64,000 nucleotides of DNA, from the NCBI RefSeq assembly GCF_014107495.1, contig NZ_CP041969.1, forward strand, positions 2,567,501-2,631,500. Reading direction: 5' to 3'. How positions within the stretch are numbered: the first letter of the stretch is position 1; each line of letters begins with the position of its first letter. A model generated the notes under the pieces. The model saw nothing but the letters and a program-made list of their open reading frames with translations, did not search any database and was not told the origin of the DNA. Of this stretch, positions 25,505 through 33,168 are shown piece by piece. A program made the translations under genes and the position numbers. Source of the DNA: Cohnella cholangitidis. GTDB lineage: Bacteria > Bacillota > Bacilli > Paenibacillales > Paenibacillaceae.

Positions 25505-26737
25505 CCTTCGCCTATTCCCGACTCGCGCGAACACATGACGCATGAACAACCAACTCAACAACGGCGAACTGCCTACGAAGAGCAACAGCACGTTCATGAC
25601 TAACGGCTCTCGGCTTATATAGATCGTACACATAAAGATCGCCATTCCCGTCATTCTGCCCAAGTTCAGCGCCAACTCCCTGACAACGACGTACTCGACC
25701 CGCTGCCGGACGCTGTCGTCGTCTTGTCCGATGAGATCGAATGCCGTAGAGGTCATCGGAAGCATATAGAGCGGCAAGAACAGCGCGGCGCCCACTCCGA
25801 ATATAAGCAGCGTCGTAAAACTGATACCGAAGAAAAGAGGGAAAATAGCGGCAATCAGAGCTATCGCGCCTATCCTCATTCCTTGATTGCGCCAAGCGGG
25901 CTTCAACCATTTCCCTACCGCGAAGAAACTAACGAACGACACGACGGACGTGATCAACGCGAAATTCCCTAGCTGCATTTCGCTTCCCGTTTGAACGTAG
26001 ACGAGAATTCCGATCATGATCCCGAAGACGCTCTCCCGTATTCCCTGGCTGGCAAGCGCTCCTAAAGCAGGTCGCCATACCGTATTCAGATTACGCAGGA
26101 GACGATACGGCCATTCCCAGTCGTATTGTCCTTCCGTCTTCCGATTGCGGAGAAAGAAGCTTACCGCGATCCCTACCACGAAGATGCAGAACGAGAGGAT
26201 GAATATTGCTCTATAACCGCTTTCTCCCCCCATGCGCGAGATCAAGTAACCGGAGCTCCAGGGAACGATCATGCCGACGAGTGCTCCAATTACGCCCGAC
26301 AGTCCGTTAAACCTGTCCCTGTTGCCGGCATCCGTGATTTCGAAATAAACGACGTTAAAAGCGAGCCAGAACATCCCGTTCGCTACCCCCTGAAGCATTC
26401 CGAGCAGCCATACGTAGTGGATGGCCTGACTTCCGAGCAGCAGCACCGAAGCATAGAACACGGCCGAAAACCCGATTCCCAGCCTCAACACGATCATTTT
26501 GTTGCCTTCTTTCACGCTGTTGCCGGCGATCCAGAACGTCAATCCCATGAAGAGATGGCTGAACAGCGAAAACCAACCGATCCTTAGAAAATCATTAGCC
26601 GCTTTCCATATGTATACTCCGAAGTAAGTGCCGGATAATGCGCTAGCCGTAATGAAGAGACCGTTGACCGCAAGCAGCAGCAGCGTCTGTCGATCTAATT
26701 TTCCGGAACGGCTAGCCGAACGTCGTGCTTTAACCAT
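25496..26737 (-). CDS. MFS transporter
   Basis: 413-residue membrane protein with about 12 predicted helices in two halves. It begins LDRQTLLLLAVNGLFITASA after a basic N-terminus. WLLGMLQGVANGMFWLAFN (helix 4 region) and the central FFLRNRKTEGQYDW loop mark a major-facilitator protein of the YbfB/YxiO-like group. The substrate is not apparent. AGGAGG at the correct distance selects the ATG at 26737 over an upstream in-frame ATG at 26788. The stop overlaps the promoter of the SRPBCC-ArsR pair. Confidence 0.85.
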   Translation of the reverse strand: MVKARRSASRSGKLDRQTLLLLAVNGLFITASALSGTYFGVYIWKAANDFLRIGWFSLFSHLFMGLTFWIAGNSVKEGNKMIVLRLGIGFSAVFYASVLLLGSQAIHYVWLLGMLQGVANGMFWLAFNVVYFEITDAGNRDRFNGLSGVIGALVGMIVPWSSGYLISRMGGESGYRAIFILSFCIFVVGIAVSFFLRNRKTEGQYDWEWPYRLLRNLNTVWRPALGALASQGIRESVFGIMIGILVYVQTGSEMQLGNFALITSVVSFVSFFAVGKWLKPAWRNQGMRIGAIALIAAIFPLFFGISFTTLLIFGVGAALFLPLYMLPMTSTAFDLIGQDDDSVRQRVEYVVVRELALNLGRMTGMAIFMCTIYISREPLVMNVLLLFVGSSPLLSWLFMRHVFARVGNRRRLT

Positions 26738-26797
26738 ATGCGCCTCCTCTGTCCCAACGGCTTCGTGCCACCGTAATAACCTACCCAAAAAAGCCGC

Positions 26798-26845
26798 AAA
26801 AAAACAACCAAGGAGGATGCCGTATCAAAAGGCATAACCTTGGTT
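26798..26845 (-). terminator. terminator of the mhq-type operon
   Basis: AACCAAGG (26806-26813) and CCTTGGTT (26838-26845), with an inner GCC/GGC pairing, make a stem. On the minus strand it is followed by a run of T (A run at 26798-26804). It lies just past the flavin-reductase-like gene. Confidence 0.85.
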
Positions 26846-26865
26846 GTTCTCGATTAATCGCGATT

Positions 26866-27477
26866 TCATTCGGGACGTTCGATGGCGAAAACATCGCCTA
26901 GCTTGGCGTAGGAGCTGCCGGCAAGCCGGCTGACCGGCGCTAGCTTACCGGGGTCGATATGCCCTCTATCGTATAATGTGTCATCTACGTGAAAACATAC
27001 GATCCGACCGATCAGCAGGTCGCATGCCGGAGATCGTCCGTCGCCGCCGAGCGGAATAGCTTGCTCCAGTATGCATTCCATGCGGATTCTGGCTTCCGCA
27101 ACTCCCGGAACGGTTATTTTCTCGCTGGCAACCGGCGTCAGTCCGGCTAGCGAAACCTCGCTCTCTTCCGGGGGAAGATTGGCTGCCGTAACATTGATCT
27201 GACTAACATAAGACTCATCCGAGATATGAACGACAAATTCGCCAGTCTCGATTGCATTTCTCGAAGTATCCTTGCGTTCCCCGTTTTTCCTCTGTACGGA
27301 TATGGATACCATGGGCGGATTAGCCGTCACGATATTGAAATAGCTGTAAGGAGCCGCGTTCAATACGCCATCGGACGACAAGGTGGTAACGAAGGCGATC
27401 GGCCTAGGGATGATGCTTCCGATCATAAGCTTGTAATTGTCCCGTTCGCTCTGGTCGGCGGGATCGATCGTTATCAT
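26866..27477 (-). CDS. flavin reductase-like FMN-binding protein
   Basis: 203-residue protein of the flavin reductase-like (split-barrel) family: NYKLMIGSIIPRPIAFVTTL, NAAPYSYFNIVTANPPMVSI and DTSRNAIETGEFVVH are characteristic FMN-binding segments. It probably binds FMN and may supply reduced flavin or act on quinones. The ATG at 27477 overlaps the stop of the MhqD-like hydrolase by four bases (ATGA). It is the last gene of the mhq-type unit, which in Bacillus subtilis lacks this gene. A longer upstream frame exists but conflicts with the hydrolase gene. Confidence 0.88.
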   Translation of the reverse strand: MITIDPADQSERDNYKLMIGSIIPRPIAFVTTLSSDGVLNAAPYSYFNIVTANPPMVSISVQRKNGERKDTSRNAIETGEFVVHISDESYVSQINVTAANLPPEESEVSLAGLTPVASEKITVPGVAEARIRMECILEQAIPLGGDGRSPACDLLIGRIVCFHVDDTLYDRGHIDPGKLAPVSRLAGSSYAKLGDVFAIERPE

Positions 27478-28094
27478 GACTGCTCCTCCTCGAACCGCGT
27501 TCGGAACCAAGCAGCGGCTGCATCTACTTCGGTAGAGGTTAACCGGTGACCGAACTTCTCCCAATGAACGGTGACGTCCGCTCCGGCACCGTTCAGTAAC
27601 GCTTTGAGCTCGCGCGTCTCTTGAGGCGAGCAGATCGGGTCGTTGTCTCCCGCGCCGATGAAGATAGGAACCCCCGTAAGATCCGGCAGCTTCATGCCCC
27701 TGATAGGGACCATAGGGTGATGAAGAATCGCGCCTTGCAACGCCCCTTTGTAATGGAACAGAAGACTTCCAGCAATATTAGCTCCGTTGGAATAACCGAC
27801 GGCCACTAGGCGATGACGGTCGAACCCGTATTCAGCCGCGGCTTGATCCAGGAAGTCGTTAAGCTCCTTCGTTCGGAAGACGAGATCCTCGATATCGAAC
27901 ACTCCCTCGGCCAATCTCCGGAAATAACGCGGCATGCCGTTCTCCAGCACGTTGCCTCTCACGCTCAGAACCGAAGACTCCGGCGATATCGCATCTCCTA
28001 ATTGGAGCAGGTCATGCTCCGTACCGCCCGTTCCGTGCAATAGAACGAGCGTCGGCGCATTCGGGTTAACGCCTTGCTTGAAGATGTGCTTCAC
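27474..28094 (-). CDS. mhqD: MhqD-like carboxylesterase / alpha-beta hydrolase
   Basis: 206-residue alpha/beta hydrolase. The oxyanion region is LVLLHGTGGTEHDLLQL, the nucleophile Ser is in VAVGYSNGANIAGS, the acid Asp lies near GAGDNDPICSP, and the catalytic His is in EKFGHRLT. These match the phospholipase/carboxylesterase family including MhqD. It starts with GTG at 28094, overlapping the dioxygenase stop (GTGA), with a GGAGG site upstream. In the mhq operon it is part of the quinone-stress response; its exact substrate is not known. Confidence 0.87.
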   Translation of the reverse strand: MKHIFKQGVNPNAPTLVLLHGTGGTEHDLLQLGDAISPESSVLSVRGNVLENGMPRYFRRLAEGVFDIEDLVFRTKELNDFLDQAAAEYGFDRHRLVAVGYSNGANIAGSLLFHYKGALQGAILHHPMVPIRGMKLPDLTGVPIFIGAGDNDPICSPQETRELKALLNGAGADVTVHWEKFGHRLTSTEVDAAAAWFRTRFEEEQS

Positions 28095-29041
28095 CGTTGA
28101 TCAGCCTCCAATACGCGTACTTGAATAGGGGGCAGCCCTTGCTCGATCTGTTCGCGATGGGCCTCGAACCATTCGGGCAGCATCAACTTCTCGCCCATCG
28201 TCTCTGCCGGCTCATCCCGCGCGAATCCCGGAGGATCGGTTGCGATCTCGAACAATATTCCGCCTTCTTCGCGGAAATAGATCGCGTTGAAGTACTGCCT
28301 GTCAATGAACGGCGTCGGATGGAACCCGCCCTCTTCTACGACGCTTCTCCAGCGCGCGTGATCCTCGTCGTCTTTCGCCCGCCAAGCGATATGGTGAACC
28401 GTACCCGCCCCTCCGATTCCCTGCGCCATCGGGGACACGTTAACGTCGATGATATTGCCTAAATCTCCGGTCGCTTGGAATCTTGCAAAGTCGCCTTCCT
28501 CGGCGATTTTCTCCAATCCCATAACCTGTTCCAGCACCGCTGCCGTCCGCGCCGGAGCCGTACTGAACAATACCGCTCCGCCGAAGCCTTTAATCGCTTT
28601 GTCGGCAGGCACCCCTCCGAATGCCCATTTGCTTGCCGGACCTTGATCCCGCTCAACGATCTCGATCCGCAATCCGTCCGGGTCGCTCAATTGAACAAGC
28701 TGTTCGCCGAATCTCGTCGTTAACGTTACCGGAATATTCAACTTCTCGAAACGCGCTTTCCAGAAATCCAAGCTTCCCGCGGGTACGACGTAAGAAGTGA
28801 TCCCTACCTGCCCGCCTCCTATGCGTCCTTGGCGCGACGTCGGCCACGGGAAGAACGTAATAACCGTCCCAGGGCTCCCCGCATCATTGCCAAAATACAG
28901 GTGGTACACTTCCGGCGCATCGAAATTGATCGTTTTTTTCACGAGCCGCAGTCCGAGTACGCCCGAATAGAAATCTACTGTCTCCTGAGCATTCCTTACG
29001 AATGCCGTTACATGGTGAATTCCTGATGTTTGTTGTCTCAT
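28091..29041 (-). CDS. mhqO: MhqO-like ring-cleaving dioxygenase (glyoxalase fold)
   Basis: 316-residue protein with two vicinal-oxygen-chelate modules. Module 1 begins GIHHVTAFVRNAQETVDFYS with a metal-ligand His. Module 2 contains GTVHHIAWRAKDDEDHARW (second His) and GGILFEIATDPPGF (Glu ligand). Length and motifs match the ring-cleaving dioxygenase subfamily of MhqO, proposed to open quinone-derived hydroquinones or catechols. It lies between the nitroreductase and hydrolase genes in the conserved mhqNOD order. Confidence 0.9.
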   Translation of the reverse strand: MRQQTSGIHHVTAFVRNAQETVDFYSGVLGLRLVKKTINFDAPEVYHLYFGNDAGSPGTVITFFPWPTSRQGRIGGGQVGITSYVVPAGSLDFWKARFEKLNIPVTLTTRFGEQLVQLSDPDGLRIEIVERDQGPASKWAFGGVPADKAIKGFGGAVLFSTAPARTAAVLEQVMGLEKIAEEGDFARFQATGDLGNIIDVNVSPMAQGIGGAGTVHHIAWRAKDDEDHARWRSVVEEGGFHPTPFIDRQYFNAIYFREEGGILFEIATDPPGFARDEPAETMGEKLMLPEWFEAHREQIEQGLPPIQVRVLEADQR

Positions 29042-29069
29042 TTTTATCGTCTCCTTTAATGATATCGGT

Positions 29070-29696
29070 TCAAAACGCGTTATAGCTTACGAATTCGCCA
29101 ACGGGCTTGCGATAGCCGCGCGGTCTTTGATTCGTCGTGTCTTCCTTGCCTATCGTAATCATCATAGCCGGCACGTAAGCGTCGGGAATATTCAACTCCG
29201 CGCTAACGGCGGCAGGGTCGAAGCCGATCATCGGGCAAGTATCCCAACCCTTCTCTTTGGCGACCAGCATGAACAGCATCGCCGACAGGCTGGCATTGCG
29301 AACGGCTTCGTCCCGCTTGAACGTATCGCCTCTCGATTCGTAAAAGCCGAGCACCGATTCGACGGTCATGTCGTACTCCTGCTTGCTCATTACGCCTAAG
29401 TTCAACAAACCTTCATTAATCGGGCCAACGTCCAGATAGGCGTTAGTATTGCCCAGTACAAGGATGACCGCGGATGCCGTCTGCACTTTATATTGCTTAT
29501 TAGCCGCTTCATACAGCTTGCTTTTCTTTTCGGGATCTGTGACCACGACATAATGGGCGTGCTGCAAGTTAAACGCCGAGGGAGCGTATTTGGTCAGATT
29601 GAACATTTCGTTCAGCTCTTGTTCCGGGATTTCTATGTTCGGCACGAACTTCATCGCCGATCTGCGTGACTTCAGAAGGGGTATAAAATCGCTCAT
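29070..29696 (-). CDS. mhqN: MhqN-like nitroreductase
   Basis: 208-residue FMN-dependent nitroreductase-fold protein. It starts DFIPLLKSRRSAMKFVPN and has YAPSAFNLQHAHYVVVTDPE and AKEKGWDTCPMIGFDP, positions that bind FMN in this family. It is expected to reduce quinones or nitro compounds using NAD(P)H. As first gene of the leftward unit it has an imperfect palindrome upstream resembling the one before the MarR regulator, and AGAGGAG precedes the ATG. Confidence 0.9.
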   Translation of the reverse strand: MSDFIPLLKSRRSAMKFVPNIEIPEQELNEMFNLTKYAPSAFNLQHAHYVVVTDPEKKSKLYEAANKQYKVQTASAVILVLGNTNAYLDVGPINEGLLNLGVMSKQEYDMTVESVLGFYESRGDTFKRDEAVRNASLSAMLFMLVAKEKGWDTCPMIGFDPAAVSAELNIPDAYVPAMMITIGKEDTTNQRPRGYRKPVGEFVSYNAF

Positions 29697-29737
29697 GGTT
29701 GTGTCTCCTCTTTCTATATTTTACATTAAATTAAAGA

Positions 29738-29753
29738 ATCTCAAAATTAAGAT
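29738..29753. promoter_or_regulatory. candidate MhqR operator before mhqN
   Basis: ATCTCAAAATTAAGAT is an imperfect palindrome with 6 of 8 pairs matching. It lies in the promoter region of the nitroreductase gene and shares ATCTnAA and TTnAGAT with the perfect site at 30301-30320. It resembles the operator reported for B. subtilis MhqR. Confidence 0.6.
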
Positions 29754-29813
29754 ATATGGGATGAGATTAGCGGTTGCGTATGACCGAACCAGCTTGCTTG
29801 CCACCGCAACTCG

Positions 29814-30257
29814 CTATCTGAAACCTTCTTGCGCGTATTTACCCAGCTTCTTGAGCAACAGATTGGCGACTTCCTTCTCCTCGTCCGACAATCCGTTTAC
29901 GGCTTGATGAATGACTTCGGCATGTTGAGGGAATACGTCGTCGATCAGCTTTTGGCCGTCTTCGGTTAAGTCGGCGTAGATGAGTCGCCGATCTTCCGAG
30001 CATGACCTGCGTTGCACGAAACCCTTCTGCTCCAGCTTATCCACGACGTAGGTGATATTGCCGCTGCTCATAAGCACCTTGCCGCCGATCTGCTGCAGAG
30101 GCTGGGATCCCTTATGGTAAAGCAACTCGAGAACGCCGAATTCGGTCCGGTTCAGTCCATAGCGCTTAATGTCCCGATCCGCGTGAGCGTTCACCCATTG
30201 GCTCGCCCGGCTTAAGGCAATATAGAGATCGAGCGAAACATCGCGTTTGCTTTCCAT
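29814..30257 (-). CDS. mhqR: MarR-family regulator, MhqR-like
   Basis: 147-residue MarR protein. LNRTEFGVLELLYHKGSQPL, MSSGNITYVVDKLEQKGFVQ and the wing RRSCSEDRRLIYADLT are typical of the MhqR/OhrR-like group, and one Cys sits in the wing region. It lies directly upstream of mhqNOD on the same strand, with AGGAGG before its ATG. A perfect 20-bp palindrome lies 44 bases upstream of the start. By analogy it represses the operon until quinones or electrophiles inactivate it. Confidence 0.85.
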   Translation of the reverse strand: MESKRDVSLDLYIALSRASQWVNAHADRDIKRYGLNRTEFGVLELLYHKGSQPLQQIGGKVLMSSGNITYVVDKLEQKGFVQRRSCSEDRRLIYADLTEDGQKLIDDVFPQHAEVIHQAVNGLSDEEKEVANLLLKKLGKYAQEGFR

Positions 30258-30300
30258 CCCGTTCGCCTCCTTTCTAAGTTAGCCGTTCTCTCAATTTCAT

Positions 30301-30320
30301 TTATCTTAAATTTAAGATAA
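30301..30320. promoter_or_regulatory. perfect 20-bp palindrome upstream of mhqR, candidate operator
   Basis: TTATCTTAAATTTAAGATAA is fully palindromic. Its core matches the imperfect site before mhqN. Placement upstream of the MarR gene implies autoregulation. Confidence 0.7.
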
Positions 30321-30345
30321 TACAATTTAAAGGGAATGTCAATAC

Positions 30346-30390
30346 CTTAATAAAAAAAGAAAAGGAGTCCTCGAGAATTCCAGGCTCCTT
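30346..30390 (-). terminator. terminator of dps
   Basis: AAGGAG (30362-30367) and CTCCTT (30385-30390), with an inner pairing, form a hairpin. On the minus strand it is followed by a long T-rich tract. It lies about 25 bases past the dps stop. Confidence 0.75.
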
Positions 30391-30412
30391 ATCTTCGACG
30401 CGTGATACGGGA

Positions 30413-30868
30413 TTATTGTCCAACAAAGGCGTTAAGCATCCAGATATGTTTCTCCAATCCCGTCTTAATGCCGAGCAATAGATCCGCGGTATCCTCGTCG
30501 TCCAGCGATTCCGCGATCTTGATGCCTTGCCGAAGTTCTCCAACCAGATGCGAGAAGTCTTCCGCAACCGCGGAAGCCATCCGTTCCGCCGATTCCTCGC
30601 CCGTCGCTTCCTTAACGGTCGACAAGCGAAGGCTGTCCGCGTGAGTCGCTACCGGATGGCCGCCAACGGCAAGCAACCTTTCGGCTAACACATCTATATG
30701 CCCGGCAGCCTCGGTGTACAGTTCCTCGAATTTCGCATGAAGCGTAAAAAATTGCGGCCCTTTCACGTACCAATGGAAATTATGAAGCTTCATATGAAGA
30801 ACGTTCCAGTTGGCAATCTGTTGGTTCAAGACGGCGCTTATCGTGATCGTGTTTGTGTTGGTGGTCAT
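30413..30868 (-). CDS. dps: Dps-family mini-ferritin
   Basis: 151-residue four-helix protein that stores iron and shields DNA from peroxide. The ferroxidase ligands are visible in NVLHMKLHNFHWYVKGPQFF (His residues) and FEELYTEAAGHIDVLAERLL (Asp/Glu), the usual inter-subunit site. CGGAGGG precedes the ATG. Upstream, A+T-rich direct and inverted repeats (about 30890-30935) include ATAAATTAATGATAA, which matches the PerR box at 10 of 14 specified positions, so peroxide control is possible but unproven. Confidence 0.93.
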   Translation of the reverse strand: MTTNTNTITISAVLNQQIANWNVLHMKLHNFHWYVKGPQFFTLHAKFEELYTEAAGHIDVLAERLLAVGGHPVATHADSLRLSTVKEATGEESAERMASAVAEDFSHLVGELRQGIKIAESLDDEDTADLLLGIKTGLEKHIWMLNAFVGQ

Positions 30869-30889
30869 GTGAATTGTGAATCCCTCCGC

Positions 30890-30936
30890 TTAATTTATAC
30901 TTAATTTATACTTAATCTAAATATAAATTAATGATA
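30890..30936 (-). promoter_or_regulatory. A+T-rich repeats in dps promoter region
   Basis: Two direct copies of TTAATTTATAC are followed by the PerR-box-like ATAAATTAATGATAA. TTAATTTATA and TATAAATTAA also form an inverted repeat. A peroxide regulator site is plausible for a dps gene. Confidence 0.35.
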
Positions 30937-30968
30937 ACATGGGAACGGAATCCCTTCATGAACTTACC

Positions 30969-31001
30969 ATGAAGGTTCGATGAAGATTCGATGAAGGTCC
31001 G
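30969..31001. repeat. three tandem 11-bp repeats
   Basis: ATGAAGGTTCG, ATGAAGATTCG and ATGAAGGTCCG follow directly one after another in the gap between dps and the 166-residue unknown gene. No function is apparent. Confidence 0.8.
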
Positions 31002-31112
31002 GACAAGCCGTAAAGCGCCTTATAGGCACCTCTGTAGGTTTCCCGGGTTTTCGCCGCCCCATACAGATGCGCGATCTGAATCAGTATCGCAAGCGCGAAG
31101 GGAGCCTGTCTA

Positions 31113-31607
31113 TTAGTTGAAGTAGCCGACCTCGCATCGATAACCGAGCGGTATGATCTCGGACACGTATCTGCGGATAAGCTCTCTCTCGATTTCCGTA
31201 AGGACGGTTCTCGTATGAACGTTGAAATGCAATATCCCCGTATTTAAGTCGTACCTGCTGAAAGCCATCCCGCCGCTCGCGAGCATCGTGTTAATGATCG
31301 CCACGATTCCGTATTGATCCAACTCCCGCGTCATTGCCGTCTGCACGATGCTCTCCGGCAGTTCATACGCTTGCGGAACCCGATCCTCTTGAATCTTGGA
31401 ATATTCCTTGACCTGGTAGCAAACGTATGATGACAAGTAACCCGACGCAAACGACTTCAGCGAGGCGGACTCCTGCTCGGACAGCTTCAAATCATCGTTC
31501 CATGCATATATCGTGGCCATGTTTTTCCCGCTTGTATGGGCTCTTACGTATCTCAGCTGCGGATTATGCTTTTTAATCAAGTACTCGGACATCAAACGCG
31601 TTCCCAT
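31113..31607 (-). CDS. hypothetical protein, about 164 aa
   Basis: I do not recognise the family. The product is a soluble protein with no signal peptide. It has a basic N-terminal segment (IKKHNPQLRYVRAHTSGKNM), a helical middle (LSEQESASLKSFASGYLSSYVCYQVKEY), and a C-terminal half with strand-like SRYDLNTGILHFNVHTRTV and a helix IERELIRRYVSEIIPLGYRC. Two ATGs lie six bases apart (31613, 31607). AAGGAG is better spaced for the second. It stands alone downstream of the germinant receptor operon with about 250 bases between, so it may have its own promoter. Confidence 0.65.
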   Translation of the reverse strand: MGTRLMSEYLIKKHNPQLRYVRAHTSGKNMATIYAWNDDLKLSEQESASLKSFASGYLSSYVCYQVKEYSKIQEDRVPQAYELPESIVQTAMTRELDQYGIVAIINTMLASGGMAFSRYDLNTGILHFNVHTRTVLTEIERELIRRYVSEIIPLGYRCEVGYFN

Positions 31608-31863
31608 CGCCATCTCTCCTTATTGATCGGGATTAGGAATCTTTCCTCGCGGCATGTTTGCGCTTTCATTTTAAGTGTCGCCTTATATATGTATTCGCCT
31701 ATTCGAACTTTCAGACAATACTCCGCAGGATTTCAGGTTCCTCTTTTACAATGACCTCGCGGGCTTGCAGAAGCACGTTACCCTATGCGAGACGGCGAAG
31801 CCGATACTCGGCTAACGGCGGCGGATCGGAATAAAGCTTGCCCACATCCTCAGCCGCCACCTA
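31608..31863. other. non-coding stretch between unknown gene and germination operon
   Basis: About 250 bases with no convincing ORF, palindrome or terminator. Stop codons are frequent in all frames. It may hold the promoter of the leftward 164-residue gene. Confidence 0.4.
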
Positions 31864-32004
31864 TCACTTCTTTTTCCAAGGAGGATCCCCTTGTCGATGC
31901 AGTGCCTGATTAATACTATAGATGCCCCATGGAACTATAGCGGACAAAACCGCAAGGAGCAAGAGCGATAAGGAAGGCATCCTGCCCGCCAACATTTCCC
32001 ACAA
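31864..32004 (-). CDS. 46-aa single-span membrane protein at end of germination operon
   Basis: A short frame runs from TTG at 32004 (or ATG at 31995) to TGA at 31864. The product starts with a few polar residues, then one hydrophobic span (PSLSLLLLAVLSAIVPWGIY), and ends in a basic tail PPWKKK. The ribosome site AGAGGTGA overlaps the stop of the C-subunit gene and is correctly spaced for the TTG, as in coupled translation. Small membrane proteins are known as accessory D subunits in some germinant receptor operons. This one is shorter than those, so the link is inference. Confidence 0.5.
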   Translation of the reverse strand: MWEMLAGRMPSLSLLLLAVLSAIVPWGIYSINQALHRQGDPPWKKK

Positions 32005-32010
32005 CTATGG

Positions 32011-33168
32011 TCACCTCTTTGGCTGCGAGTTCTCGATAGAACCGATGATTCTGAGCTTCGTTTTGACGTGAATATTGACCCGCGCACGCGAGAAGAGATT
32101 CTCCCCGTGATCCCAATTGTCGTGGATTTTCATCCACGCGCGGTGATGGTTTTCGTTGAGATGCTCTCCCAGCCCAAGAATATCGGACCGGTACTCCTTC
32201 TGCGCCTTGTTCAGAACGTCATCCATCGCTTCGGCGATTTTCGCGCTCACTTTGGCCTCGATATCGGCCATGATCTTCGGTTTGAGCAAATCCGCCTGCG
32301 TATAGGATTCTCCTACATTGCCGCTGACGGCGACATGGATATCGAATACCGGATGTTCGGGATCGGATACGCTCGCCTTCATTTTGCGACTGGCGCTCTT
32401 CAATTCGAACGCGACAAGCTGATTCTCGACGACGATTTCCACGGTCGCCGTCTTGACCGTACCTCTGAAAAAATTTCTCCCCGAAGTCAGATCCGCGCTC
32501 AGAAATCCCCTCAGCCTATTGTCGTATCCGTTAAATACGGCAGCGCCGCTAACCTTTATTTTAGTGCCTTCGGCAGAAATCTTGGGCAAGGCATAGCTGT
32601 ATTCCTCCAGCAAAAACCTGTGCACTTCTCCGATCTTTGTCGGCGGAGTAATCGATTCGCTCTTCTTGGGGTTCTCCGCGGTGGCGTTAATATAGAGGAC
32701 GGGCAATTTCTCGATTCTGGGCTTTAACTCCAGCAGTTTTCTCGCTTCGCCTTCCGCGATCATAACCTTAGCCGCCCTTCTCATCTCATGATCCCTCAAG
32801 AACAGATCCAGCACTTCCTCCAATTTCCCTTCTTTAGCCAATCTTTCCGACACGAGGATGATCTTATTATGCTCCAGATAGGGGGAACGGCTCGATTCGT
32901 TGGACATCTTTCTTGCTGCCCGGAACAGCGTGCGGCCTTGTTCCATAACGTTAAGAAATGCCTCCCCCTTCTTCCCGTCCATGTCCGACCCCCCGGTGAA
33001 AGCGCTAGGAACCGCATATTGAAAAGTAAGAACGAATTGATTGTTGGCCGCGGCATCGATGGCCGTTCCGATCACGAAGCCCCTCTCCTCGATCTCCACT
33101 CTATCCCAGCATCCCGTCAGGATCGCTAAACCGAACAGCCAGCTTATTCCCTTACACGTTCTGCCCAT
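32011..33168 (-). CDS. germinant receptor C subunit, Ger(x)C-family lipoprotein
   Basis: 385-residue lipoprotein. The signal peptide ends at the lipobox AILTGC (Cys20), followed by the family signature WDRVEIEERGFVIGTAIDAA. The C-terminal domain includes ISAEGTKIKVSGAAVFNGYDN and the KAQKEYRSDILGLGEHL helix typical of GerKC/GerAC. It sits on the outer face of the spore inner membrane together with the A and B subunits. Its start overlaps the end of the B-subunit gene by 17 bases. Length is normal for the family. The germinant is unknown. Confidence 0.92.
   Translation of the reverse strand: MGRTCKGISWLFGLAILTGCWDRVEIEERGFVIGTAIDAAANNQFVLTFQYAVPSAFTGGSDMDGKKGEAFLNVMEQGRTLFRAARKMSNESSRSPYLEHNKIILVSERLAKEGKLEEVLDLFLRDHEMRRAAKVMIAEGEARKLLELKPRIEKLPVLYINATAENPKKSESITPPTKIGEVHRFLLEEYSYALPKISAEGTKIKVSGAAVFNGYDNRLRGFLSADLTSGRNFFRGTVKTATVEIVVENQLVAFELKSASRKMKASVSDPEHPVFDIHVAVSGNVGESYTQADLLKPKIMADIEAKVSAKIAEAMDDVLNKAQKEYRSDILGLGEHLNENHHRAWMKIHDNWDHGENLFSRARVNIHVKTKLRIIGSIENSQPKR

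Noticed and set aside
31916..32137. 73-residue minus-strand frame overlapping the GerC gene end
   Set aside because: It overlaps the GerC coding region by more than 120 bases. The 46-codon frame next to it has a correctly placed ribosome site and a clear membrane span.
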